Assembly (NCBI GenBank): GCA_002471375.1
Contig: DKPV01000008.1
Location: forward strand, 886 to 31,429
Length of the DNA stretch: 30,544 nt
Direction of reading: 5' to 3'
From: Flavobacteriales bacterium UBA7325
GTDB lineage: Bacteria > Bacteroidota > Bacteroidia > Flavobacteriales_D > Crocinitomicaceae
A model generated the notes under the pieces. It did no database searches and was not told where the DNA came from. It saw only the letters and a program-made list of their open reading frames with translations. Both the position numbers and the translations under genes were made by a program. How positions within the stretch are numbered: the first letter of the stretch is position 1; every line of letters starts with the position of its first letter. Of the stretch, positions 1-8,600 are shown piece after piece.

Positions 1-394
1 TTAGAGATGAAAAAGAAGTTTCCGTCATGTATACATCGGCTTTGGTATTCAAACCTGCACCACCAGTTGTACATGTAATAGCACCAGAAAATTCGCCACC
101 TATGATGCGAACCTCCATATTCGGTGCACCCTGCACCGTCAAAGTACCAACAACATTAAAATTAGTACCAGCTACCGCTGAAGTAAGCGTAACATCTTGA
201 AAAATTGTAAGGTTTTCTGTATAAGCTCCATATGGTGAAACAAATATTCTATCGCCCGGAGCAGATGCTGCAAGGGCCAATGTAATTGTTTGCCAGGTAC
301 CCGCCTGTCCAGAATTGTTTACATAAATATCTGCAGCATTTGCAGAAAAGATAGCTCCAGCACATAGAGCGATTGTAGTAAGTAGTTTTTTCAT
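1..394 (-). CDS. Secreted beta-helix-like protein, N-terminal part only
   Basis: The gene runs off the left edge of the window; 131 codons are visible and stay open to base 1. The protein starts MKKLLTTIALCAGAIFSANA, a clear Sec signal peptide with probable cleavage after ANA. Next comes DIYVNNSGQAGTWQTI, then short strand-like stretches rich in G, T, V and N (for example GDRIFVSPYGAYTENLTI). This is the usual opening of Bacteroidota right-handed parallel beta-helix (pectin-lyase-like) surface proteins, many of which end in a type IX secretion sorting domain. The C-terminus is outside the window, so both the fold and the T9SS export are inference. The ATG at 394 directly precedes the signal peptide and no better start is seen. 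Confidence 0.75.
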   Translation of the reverse strand, partial: MKKLLTTIALCAGAIFSANAADIYVNNSGQAGTWQTITLALAASAPGDRIFVSPYGAYTENLTIFQDVTLTSAVAGTNFNVVGTLTVQGAPNMEVRIIGGEFSGAITCTTGGAGLNTKADVYMTETSFSSL

Positions 395-460
395 GATTTT
401 TGATTTTATTGTTCTTTGTACTTTTCTATTTATTTTAATTCACTTTTATAGACACTATTT

Positions 461-468
461 CAAAAATA
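461..468 (-). promoter_or_regulatory. Candidate -7 box for the beta-helix-like gene
   Basis: On the minus strand this reads TATTTTTG, an exact match to the Bacteroidota -7 consensus TAnnTTTG, and would give a leader of about 60 nt before the ATG at 394. No TTG (-33) element is seen at the expected 17-23 nt. The surrounding DNA is very AT-rich, so a chance match is possible. Confidence 0.3.
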
Positions 469-600
469 ATATCGGAAAATCACTATTCCTAATGTTATGC
501 ATGAGTAGCAATTTGCTAAACCGTTTAGTTGTGGGGTTAAAAAGTTATCCACTAATTATTTTTGAGTTATTAACAATAATAAGTCTGTAGAAATATTCAA

Positions 601-630
601 TTGTGATTTGAGTGTCTTGTGGGATTTTTG
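601..630 (+). promoter_or_regulatory. Candidate promoter of the 288-aa secreted protein gene
   Basis: TTG at 601-603 and GATTTTTG at 623-630 are separated by 19 nt, the classical Bacteroidota -33/-7 spacing. The -7 box has one mismatch to TAnnTTTG (G for the first T). Transcription would start near 637, leaving a leader of about 50 nt before the ATG at 690. Confidence 0.4.
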
Positions 631-689
631 TGACCTCGTTAGGATTTCCAAAACTATTTTAACTAAATTTAAAATTCAAATCACACGCC

Positions 690-1556
690 ATGAACAGACT
701 GATCACTTTTATTTTATTACTTGCTTTATCATTTTCATATCAAGCACAAGATAAGCCATTAGGTATTCCAATTCAATTTGATTCAGGCAGCTGGAAATTG
801 ATGAATGATGATTTCGGGAGCTGCATGTTAGGTCACGAAGTCTTGAGCGGCCCCATATTAATTATGGAGCATGGACATGAAACCATGAATCAGTTACAAA
901 AAGTATTCGAATCGGGATATACAGATGAAAACATGACGCTTTTTGCCTCTTCTGCTGCGCTTGTTTCTGGAAATCGCATTTCAATGAGCCTTACGGGAAA
1001 TTCTCAAGGAATTGCCTTAAAAGGTGAGGCTATCGGACTTATAAGCAATTCTGATTATTGTAAAGGCACCGTCATTATGACCGTAACAATGGAATCTGAA
1101 GACAATACAAAACAAAAAGAAGCGATCAATTCTATTGCAAATAGCGTCACCTATGTCAAGCCCAAAGAATCGGAAACATGGACTCAAAAATTAGGCGGAT
1201 ACAAGCTGGTTTCGAGGGATTCTTATTCAACAAATACATCCACTCCTGACGGAAGCTATTATACTGGAGGCTCCTCGAGCAGCAGCAATACTATTGTATT
1301 CTGCAGTAATGGTTCATTTTCAATCTCAAGCTCTTCCTATACGACATTGTCGGGAACTGGACTTGATGGTAACCTTGACCAGTCTAATGATTCTGATGAA
1401 GGAAAATGGTCGGCTCTTGAAATTGGTTCAAATAACGTTGTCAAAATGATTTATAAAGACGGAACAGTGGTATACCATCCCATTTCACGGGAGAACGGTT
1501 TTTACTACATGGCAAATGATGAATATACCAAAGGACCTAACGAATCTTGCGAATAA
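690..1556 (+). CDS. Secreted protein of unknown function, 288 aa
   Basis: An N-terminal signal peptide (MNRLITFILLLALSFSYQAQ, residues 1-20) predicts export. Two parts can be seen. Residues about 21-155 form a mixed alpha/beta region with two Cys (CMLGHE, DYCKGT). Residues about 162-288 begin WTQKLGGYKLVSRDS, contain a low-complexity Ser/Gly linker (GGSSSSSN) and end in a strand-rich segment (GKWSALEIGSNNVVKMIYKDGTVVYHPI) resembling small lipocalin-like or META-like barrels, with Cys near FCSNGSF and the terminal ESCE. I do not recognise a named family and no catalytic motif is visible. The gene stands alone on the plus strand; its stop is 1 nt from the end of a TonB-domain remnant read in the opposite direction. 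Confidence 0.8.
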   Translation: MNRLITFILLLALSFSYQAQDKPLGIPIQFDSGSWKLMNDDFGSCMLGHEVLSGPILIMEHGHETMNQLQKVFESGYTDENMTLFASSAALVSGNRISMSLTGNSQGIALKGEAIGLISNSDYCKGTVIMTVTMESEDNTKQKEAINSIANSVTYVKPKESETWTQKLGGYKLVSRDSYSTNTSTPDGSYYTGGSSSSSNTIVFCSNGSFSISSSSYTTLSGTGLDGNLDQSNDSDEGKWSALEIGSNNVVKMIYKDGTVVYHPISRENGFYYMANDEYTKGPNESCE

Positions 1557-1557
1557 A

Positions 1558-1752
1558 TCAACCTATTCGGAAATTGATGGGTAGTCGACATATTGAACGA
1601 ACATTGCGACCGTTGACTTGTCCAGGAATCCATCTCGGCATTCTTCGGATAACACGCACAGCCTCTTGGTCTACATCTTTTTCTACACCACGATCTACCT
1701 TTATATTTGTAATGGAACAGTCTATTTCAACAACAAACTGTAGGCGTAATAT
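1558..1752 (-). pseudogene. TonB C-terminal domain remnant, 5'-truncated
   Basis: On the minus strand an open stretch of 64 codons ends in TGA at 1560-1558. It reads QFVVEIDCSITNIKVDRGVE, then a KDVDQEAVRVIRRMPRWIPG segment, then a QVNGRNVRS...LPINFRIG ending. This is the hallmark order of the TonB C-terminal domain (FxVxxDGxIxxxxVxxG, the D-xEAxRVxxxMPxWxPG core, and the LPxxFxx final strand). Upstream the frame meets TGA at 1755-1753 and TAA soon after, there is no start codon, and the proline-rich linker and transmembrane anchor are missing. The DG and RVRFTLP consensus positions are also eroded (DC, SICRLP). I read it as the 3' relic of a tonB or TonB-domain gene. It is confined to about 195 bp next to a live gene on the other strand. 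Confidence 0.75.
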
Positions 1753-1762
1753 TCAAGTATAA

Positions 1763-2146
1763 ATTTAAACATATCCGGAATTAGCAGAGCCTTTTATGAG
1801 AAGAAATAAAGATCGGTTTACGAACGATAAGCTTCTGAACCAAAGGCTTCGCCCTTACCCGTTTGACAATACTGCCTTAAGCTCTCTATGTACTTCGCAG
1901 AGCTAAAATTCATGTTGCATAGGAATCATCCATTGTATCGAAGCCCTTATAGTTATAGCGCTTTTCAGTCAGTATTACGCTATAGCGTATATTTCTTTTA
2001 TGTGCGGATGTCTAAATTTAATGGATCAAAAGGACTTTTACTTCTACGACCCCTATTTTAGCTGCCGCTTTGTGTGATTTCACACTATTACAACTATTGA
2101 AGTTGTTTTGTTTAGACAATCCAAATAGTCATAAATAGATAAAATA
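1763..2146. other. Intergenic stretch without a recognisable gene
   Basis: About 380 bp between the TonB remnant and the tRNA terminator. The longest sensible frame is a 36-codon plus-strand ORF at 1796-1906 (MRRNKDRFTNDKLLNQ...), which I do not recognise and do not call. Small symmetric elements are present: the pair TATAGCG (1954-1960) and CGCTATA (1978-1984), the palindrome CGCTATAGCG (1978-1987), a GTGTG/CACAC hairpin (2072-2085), and a weak ACAACT/AGTTGT hairpin followed by TTTGTTT (2090-2113) that could be a poor plus-strand terminator. The stretch looks like decayed DNA. Confidence 0.5.
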
Positions 2147-2181
2147 AAAAAGCCCCAAACCAATATGGAATGGAGCTTTTT
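2147..2181 (-). terminator. Rho-independent terminator of the tRNA-Arg unit
   Basis: On the minus strand the arm AAAAAGCTCC (2181-2172) pairs with GGGGCTTTTT (2156-2147) through one G-U pair across a 15-nt loop, followed by TATTTTAT. Because the G-U replaces a mismatch seen on the plus strand, the stem is stronger for minus-strand transcripts. It begins only 1 nt after the tRNA 3' end. Confidence 0.75.
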
Positions 2182-2182
2182 G

Positions 2183-2256
2183 TGACCCCGTCAAGATTCA
2201 AACTTGAAACCTCTACAGCCGTAATGTAGTGCTCTATTCAGTTGAGCTACGGGGCC
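2183..2256 (-). tRNA. tRNA-Arg(ACG)
   Basis: A full cloverleaf of 74 nt folds with no mismatch. The acceptor is GGCCCCG/CGGGGTC with one G-U, the D stem GCTC/GAGC, the anticodon stem CTACA/TGTAG with loop TTACGGC, the variable loop AGGTT, and the T stem TCAAG/CTTGA with loop TTTGAAT. The anticodon ACG (2222-2220) reads CGU, and via inosine CGC and CGA. A20 in the D loop, C35 and discriminator A73 are the expected arginine identity elements. CCA is not encoded. The D loop AACTGAATA has A15 and A19 where G is usual, and T48 and T56 are the matching partners, so both tertiary pairs are kept as A-U type. The gene has its own promoter upstream and terminator downstream. Confidence 0.95.
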
Positions 2257-2286
2257 TTTTTGCATTGTTTATTGGTAATGCGAGTG

Positions 2287-2316
2287 CAAATATAACGTGT
2301 TTTTTTTGTTCAGCAA
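2287..2316 (-). promoter_or_regulatory. Promoter of tRNA-Arg
   Basis: On the minus strand, TTG (2316-2314), a 19-nt spacer and TATATTTG (2294-2287) match the Bacteroidota consensus TTG-N19-TAnnTTTG exactly. Transcription would begin near 2280, about 24 nt before the mature tRNA 5' end at 2256. The element sits in the gap directly behind clpS and is the best-matched promoter in the window. Confidence 0.8.
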
Positions 2317-2331
2317 TGCCTTTGGAAAGAA

Positions 2332-2619
2332 TTATCGGATTTCAGCCGTAAGACCTCTATTTAGTAATGCAGTACACATTGGTTCTAAGGTTTCCCAGTC
2401 ACCATGCTTCACTTGACATTTTCCTTTATAGTGTATTAGGTATGTGCATTGTTCAGCCTGTACAGGCTCATGCTTACAAACCTTGATTAGAGAAGTGATT
2501 ACGTGATCAAAGGAGTTTACATCATCATTGTAGATAATTAAATCCTTTTTATCGACAACCTCCTCTACTGTTAATACATCCTCAAATCCTTCTACTTCTG
2601 GATTATTCATTGTAATCAT
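2332..2619 (-). CDS. clpS: ATP-dependent Clp protease adaptor ClpS
   Basis: ClpS is a small cytoplasmic adaptor that binds proteins with destabilising N-terminal residues and hands them to a Clp AAA+ unfoldase (N-degron pathway). The 95-residue product has the family size. It contains the core NDDVNSFDHVITSLIKV (about residues 31-47) with the substrate-pocket DD, then EQCTYLIHYKGKCQVKHGD (about 57-75), with the conserved aromatic/H and KGxxxVKxG pattern, and ends in the usual LxxRGLxAEI helix and strand. Two ATGs are possible, at 2619 or 2610 (MITMNN...). The gene starts 7 nt after the stop of the 2229-residue protein and is probably the last gene of that transcript. As I recall, clpS next to prmA is common in Bacteroidota, but here two giant genes lie between them. 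Confidence 0.95.
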   Translation of the reverse strand: MITMNNPEVEGFEDVLTVEEVVDKKDLIIYNDDVNSFDHVITSLIKVCKHEPVQAEQCTYLIHYKGKCQVKHGDWETLEPMCTALLNRGLTAEIR

Positions 2620-2626
2620 ATTCTAA

Positions 2627-5600
2627 TTAATTTTCATTTATAGTTTCTAACACCACCGGTTCTAAACCGATCATTCTCACTTGGTTCTGTACCCCTAAGA
2701 GCTTAGTTGGTTCAATTCCCTCGATAGTCAATATCAATCCTTTACCTACCTTCACAAATTCTCTTGGATAAGGTAAACGTAAAACTAAATCAACTAAATC
2801 TCCTGGAACAGTTTCAGTTGCAAGTTGCACTTGTAGTGTTGTTTTATTCATCTCCATCGCAAGTGCATCGCTCGATAAATAGACAGTGTCTATATCTTCC
2901 TCAAATTTGAAAAGACGTGGGAGCATGTTTTCATTGTCATAAATAACTGATTTCACTTTCCCGTCGTTTGCATCATAATAGAAGTTTCCTTCCGTGTTGT
3001 AGCGATTCAAGATATCTCTTGGGAAAGCATCAAATGTTTGCTTAGTTACCACCTGAACCTTTATTTCTTCATTGGCAGGAATATCAACAGGAACTTCTAT
3101 GACCTCGGTTACTACAGTATCTGTACGAATGATATCACTGGGAGTCTCCACTATTACTACCGGCTCTGATTCATCAATATTAGATTGAAGAATTGATGGA
3201 CCATACTTCGCCAATAAATCATTTGCTTCATACACCTTGATTCGAACACCATTGTAGTATGCTACGATAAAAGCATCTTCGATCCCACTCTCATAAGCTT
3301 CAATTTTTCTAGACTTACAGCCGCTCGCAGAATCAAACATTCCCGTTGAATAGCGAATCTGCCCGGTTGGTAGTCGGATAGTAAGGATATCTGGCATATT
3401 TTTCAATCTTTTTTCAGAAACTGGTCGGTTAAACACTCCGATTTGAACCGAAAAGAAAAGTCCTTTTTTCAGCTCGATAGGGTCTGCAGGAATAGCTCCT
3501 GGTGCAAGGTTGTATGTATACTCCGGTACTTCCTTCACTTCATTTGTCAATGGAATCCCTAAATGATCTGCTGTGTTTTCAGCAACCTCCATCATCAATT
3601 CTTTGTATACTTTCGGCACACAAGTACCTGCTGCCTCTCTTCTTCTAGCTTCTCCGAAGGTGATTCGTTCTCCATCACAGTAGGCAACCACAAATGCATC
3701 ACGATATCCAAGACTTCTTATTTGTTGTCTCGCCGTAACCACTGAATCACTATTATTAAAGAATCCGGCCATGTATCGTGTAATTCCCGTATTTCCAATC
3801 TTCTCCCCAGATACTGGATTGAATTCCTTGAATAAGTCTTGTGGAATCGCTCTTGCAAATGCTCCAATCTGAACGCGATAAGTCAATCCAGATGGACTTT
3901 CAACTCCAACAGGAATTGGATTTGCTTCAGAATAAATACTGGGCATTGTTTCGTTGATTGCTAAACCTGTTGAAGGCATTTGAATCAAAGCCAAGGCAGC
4001 AGTTACCACTTTGAGTGGCCGCACACCTCTCGCTAACAAGTTTTGAATTTTCATTGCTTCCTCCGCATTGGTTGGTAATAATTTGTCTGCTATGTCAGTT
4101 TGAATTGCAAGATCGGAATTTATTTGCTCCAATTCACTTTCTAACGTTTTGATTCTATTCGTTCGCAATGTGATATATTCTTGACGCTCCATATCAGATA
4201 ATTCTGGATTCACTCCACTGATAATGGCTAATAAGTCTTCTCGTTCTTTTACCAACTCGTTCTCCACCGCTCTTGCTTGATTCTCCAATTCGAGCGCCTT
4301 AATTCCTTCTATACGGTATGCTGCATACTCCTCTGATACGGCAATTTCGCGTTCCTCATTAAATGATACGTCTTGCTCAAGCGCGGCAGACGCAATTCGA
4401 GGAATAGTTTCTTCAACTGGCAAATTCTCTATCTGTGAATTCACCTCTTTAAGCTGCTGAGCGGCTCTATCGCGTTGAAGAAGTAGGTTCGCGCGTTGAT
4501 CTTCTAGCTCAGGTATCTCTCTCCTCTTTGCTTCAGATATTTGTTCATCAATTTGGAAAAGTTGAGTGTCAAAATCACCAATCTGAATGGTATATCTGCG
4601 TTTTCTCTCTTGAAGATCTGCTTCAGTATAAATAGTTATACCTTCGTTTTCTTCAATGGTATTTACCTGTTGATTTTGAACAATATCCTCTAATGATTCT
4701 ACAAGTGCCTTTTGCCTCGTCTCAGCTTGATCCAACAAGTATTCTCTCTCCTGAGAAGATTTAGCATTATCGGCATCGTTCACTAATTGATCAATGACTT
4801 TGCGTTCCTCTACACTTGCATCAATCGCACTTGCAATTAACGGTGATTCTCGAGTTGGTCCTCCATTGTTTAATAATGCATTGGTCAAGGCCTCTTGTTC
4901 CTCTTGTGACTCGTCGATTGATTCCGAAGTAATTTCATTTCCATGTTCTACTTGCGCAGTTTGAACCTCTTGAATTGAAGCTTTAATCTGTTCTCGTTCA
5001 GAAGTAGACAAGTTAGGGTCATCGAGTTGTTTTACAAGTGCTGCTTCATCATTTTCAAGTTTAGCTAACGTAGGATCTGATTCTATTGAAACATTCGCAG
5101 CTATAACCTCGGTGCCAAATTCATCGAGAGAAATTGAGATTGATCCTCGTTTATTTCGAATAGTTTCCAGTTCCTCTTTTACCCAGTCAATCTTGGCAAC
5201 AGTCTGTTCCGATGGAGATTCCAATTGTTGAGCCTCCAGAATAGACAATTCGGTAATCAGTCCATTCTCGTAGGCCTGAAGCACTTCATCTTGAGTCTCT
5301 AATTCCTCTTTTTCTGTATAAGTGGTGCTCACCTCAGTAGCATTCTCAGAAAGAAGCGTATTCCTAATTTCCTCAATAAATCCCTCTTGATCACGCTCTA
5401 CGGCAATAACCTCCGTTCCTGCTCGAGCTATTTCCTCACGCTTCTTACTTTCGGTCAATTCTTTATCGAGCAGCATCCACTCTAGATCGACATTAACAGA
5501 ATAGCTCCGATCTAATTCCTTACGCTTCTTGTCTAATTCCTTTTGTAATTTATTCTGCAAATCAGCTTCTCGCTCTGCGATTGCATCATTATCTCTGGGT

Positions 5601-8600
5601 GATTCCTGAAATAGCTCGCCCATCTCTATAGAATATTTACGATCAACCCCTGCAATGAGTTGACTATTATTTGTAACTGTTACAGCGTCTTCGAATGCTT
5701 TAATTCTTTGTGCGGCAACTTCATTCTCTTGAGCTTCGATCAATTCTTTAATCGCTTGAACTTCGGTCTGTGCCTCTTGGTTCTCAGGATTTGCTTCTGC
5801 CCTTTGATTCACAGAAGTCGCTTCTGCAACAAGGCGATCCAAATACTCTTGTTCCAAATCCCACACGCCAATGCTTATTTCTCCCGCCGTACCTGAAGAG
5901 TTTCTTAGTTCAGCAATATCAGATTCTCGGGTTCCTGCAATACTCTCCTGAATCCTCGTTTTAATGCCTTCTAAATCTACAATCGAAGAAACATTGGTTA
6001 AGGCATTAATTTCTTGTGCCCTTTCGTCAATGGTGTTACTCGTAGTCGATGCAATTTCCTCTAATTTATCCTTACGCTTCAATAGGACTGGATCATTTGG
6101 GTTTGATGTTAACTCAGCATCTAATACCTTAATTTTTTGATTTGTTGAAGTCAATAACTCCTCTTCTGCTGTTTGCTGTTGAGTTAATCGATCAAGTGGT
6201 TGAAGTTCATTATTGGAAGCAATGGCATTCATGTTACTCTCGTGCCCAGGAAGTATTTCCTCAATGATTTCTGAATTCGTAGACTCGGTAGCAACAGTTG
6301 TAGATGTCAGCTCTCTTAATCGTGCATCGATACGTGCTATCTCCTCTGTGTTCTCAGCACGCACGGACTCAAGAATATCCAACTGTGCCAGCAATTCGTT
6401 TTTTGTCGGATCACTTTCGAGTTGTGTTCGGATATCGTTCAATCGTTCATTAACCGCGCCATCAAGCTTTTGAGTCTTCACCTGAAGTTGATCGAGCTGC
6501 TCCTCTTCATTCAAATTCGTATTCGTTTTAATAGACCTAACTTCCTCATTAAATCCAGGTAACAAACCTTCCACGAGATCCTCTTTCGAAATCGCTACCG
6601 GAGGGTTCTCGATGTTAATTTGATCGACTTGATTACGGAACCCTTCATTCTCATCTTCCAATTTGGTGAGGTATTGAACGAGACTTGTTTGCTCCTCCAA
6701 TAAATCCATATTCTCAGGATCTCCTTCTAGCTTTATCTGAAGCGCTTGTATTTCACTCGTAGAACGATCAATAGTCGCTTCATTATTAGCAATCAACTTC
6801 GTTAATTTCTCTAACTCAGTTTGTTCACTATTCGATATGATTTGAGATACCGCTTCAGCATGTGATGCCTCTAGTTTATTTTGCACGTTTTCTTGAGTCG
6901 GAATCTCAGCAGGTCCCGCTGAAGTAATTTCCGGATAATTATTCTCTAGAGCCTCAATGTCCGTCTCTATCTGCTTATCAATTCCTTCATTCTCAATTTT
7001 ACTAGCTGCCTTCACTGCTGCTTCTACTTCATCAACTGATATTGTTGCTACGAGACTGCCCGTGATAGATTCCTGAAGGACATCTACATTCTCATCTAAG
7101 ACATTGGCTTCCCGGTCAATTGCTGCGATATCAGCTTTACTGAAAGCTTGATCCTCTATATAAGCCTCGAGCTCTTGTGTTTTGAACAAAATTTCCTCTT
7201 CCAATTCTTTTCTTTGCTTCTTCTTTGCGCCAGGTAGTTGTCCTTTTAGCAATGAAATATCAGCCTCTAGCTGACTTATGTTTGCTGTATTACTGTTGTT
7301 CCTTTCCCTTAGCGCATTCTGTTTTTTTCGAAGCTCAATGCTTTCATCGATCATGTAAGCAATCATTGCTTTAGGAGAAGAGTTTCGAATTTCAAAAATT
7401 TCACTTTGATTAAGTGCGAGTATATTCCAAGCATCTTCTTCATCTCTCGCCTGTATAAGCTCGTCAAATTTTGTTGATAGGTCTTGTATATTTTCTCTAC
7501 CGTCAGAATTTCCGAATTCTGATTGAATGGTAGATTTCAATTTATTTAAGCCTGCAATCTGATCTGTAAGCGCTATAATTTCCGCGCCAATCTTCTTAGC
7601 TTCTTTAAGGTGCTCATACTTCTCTACTGGATCATCTGTTGCTGCTGCACGATTTATTAATTCTTGCTGTGCATCAACCAGTTCGTTTAAATCCAAAGAG
7701 GTATTGATAATATTCTGATCGATTCCATCAGACATCTTTTTTATATTCTCATTCTGATCTCTCTCAGCTATAGCCAGTTCATTCAACTGATTTTGAACTT
7801 CACGAGAACTCAATCCATCGTATCCTAAGTCAGCTAAAATTTCATCTCGTTTCTTAGCAAGGTCAAGTGCAGCAAGGACTTCAGCATCAAAATCATTCAG
7901 ATTAATGTCTAATTCAGCCTTCTTTCTTAGAATAGGACCGATCAACTCAGATCCACCTTCGATCAACTCATCAAACAAATTTTCTATCATCACAACTTCA
8001 CCTTCTGGTGTTTGCTTATGTATGACACGTTGTTTAAGTGGCCTAAACTCATCCAGGAACGGCAGATCGAGATCAATTTCAGTTACACCATCAATCCCAT
8101 CGATTTTAATCTTATATGTGTACTTACCGCCCTGAGGGAATACATACGAATATTTCCCTTTTGCATTCGATTTGATCACACCAATTTCGTTCCCGGTGGC
8201 ACCAGCGAAGATTGTCACCGTCATATCCTTATTTTCAGGATTGATTTCAGAGAGGAAATCACCCATAATGAATACTTCTTGAATAGGTATCCTAGCCACC
8301 CTTACTCGGTAGACATGTAATTTTCCTTCCTCGCTTTGGCGAGCCGATGCGAAATATGCGTTCTGATAGGATGAATCTACAACATAAAACAAGTCATCAT
8401 CAGGAGAACAAATGGCAAAATCCACATTTTCAGTTCGCATAAACCCATTGACTGTTGGATCAAAGCGTGCCATGAATACATCATAACCTCCCATTGAATT
8501 GTGTCCTTTTGAACTGAAGTATAAATACTGTCCCGATGGGTGCAGGTACGGGAAATTATCATCATAGGGAGTATTTACCTCTCCAGTTAACATCTGTGGC

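Noticed and set aside
393..590. 65-codon plus-strand ORF MIFDFIVLCTFLF...
   Set aside because: AT-rich, hydrophobic by composition, and it lies in the divergent control region over the promoter of the minus-strand beta-helix-like gene.
1547..1762. 71-codon plus-strand ORF overlapping the end of the 288-aa gene
   Set aside because: It is the antisense reading of the TonB C-terminal remnant, whose minus-strand frame is far more protein-like.
1796..1906. 36-codon plus-strand ORF MRRNKDRFTNDKLLNQ...
   Set aside because: No recognised family, no promoter box or ribosome site, and set in a decayed stretch.
2090..2113. ACAACT/AGTTGT hairpin followed by TTTGTTT, a possible plus-strand terminator
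   Set aside because: The stem is short and AU-rich and lies more than 500 bp after the only plus-strand gene; mentioned only in the intergenic entry.
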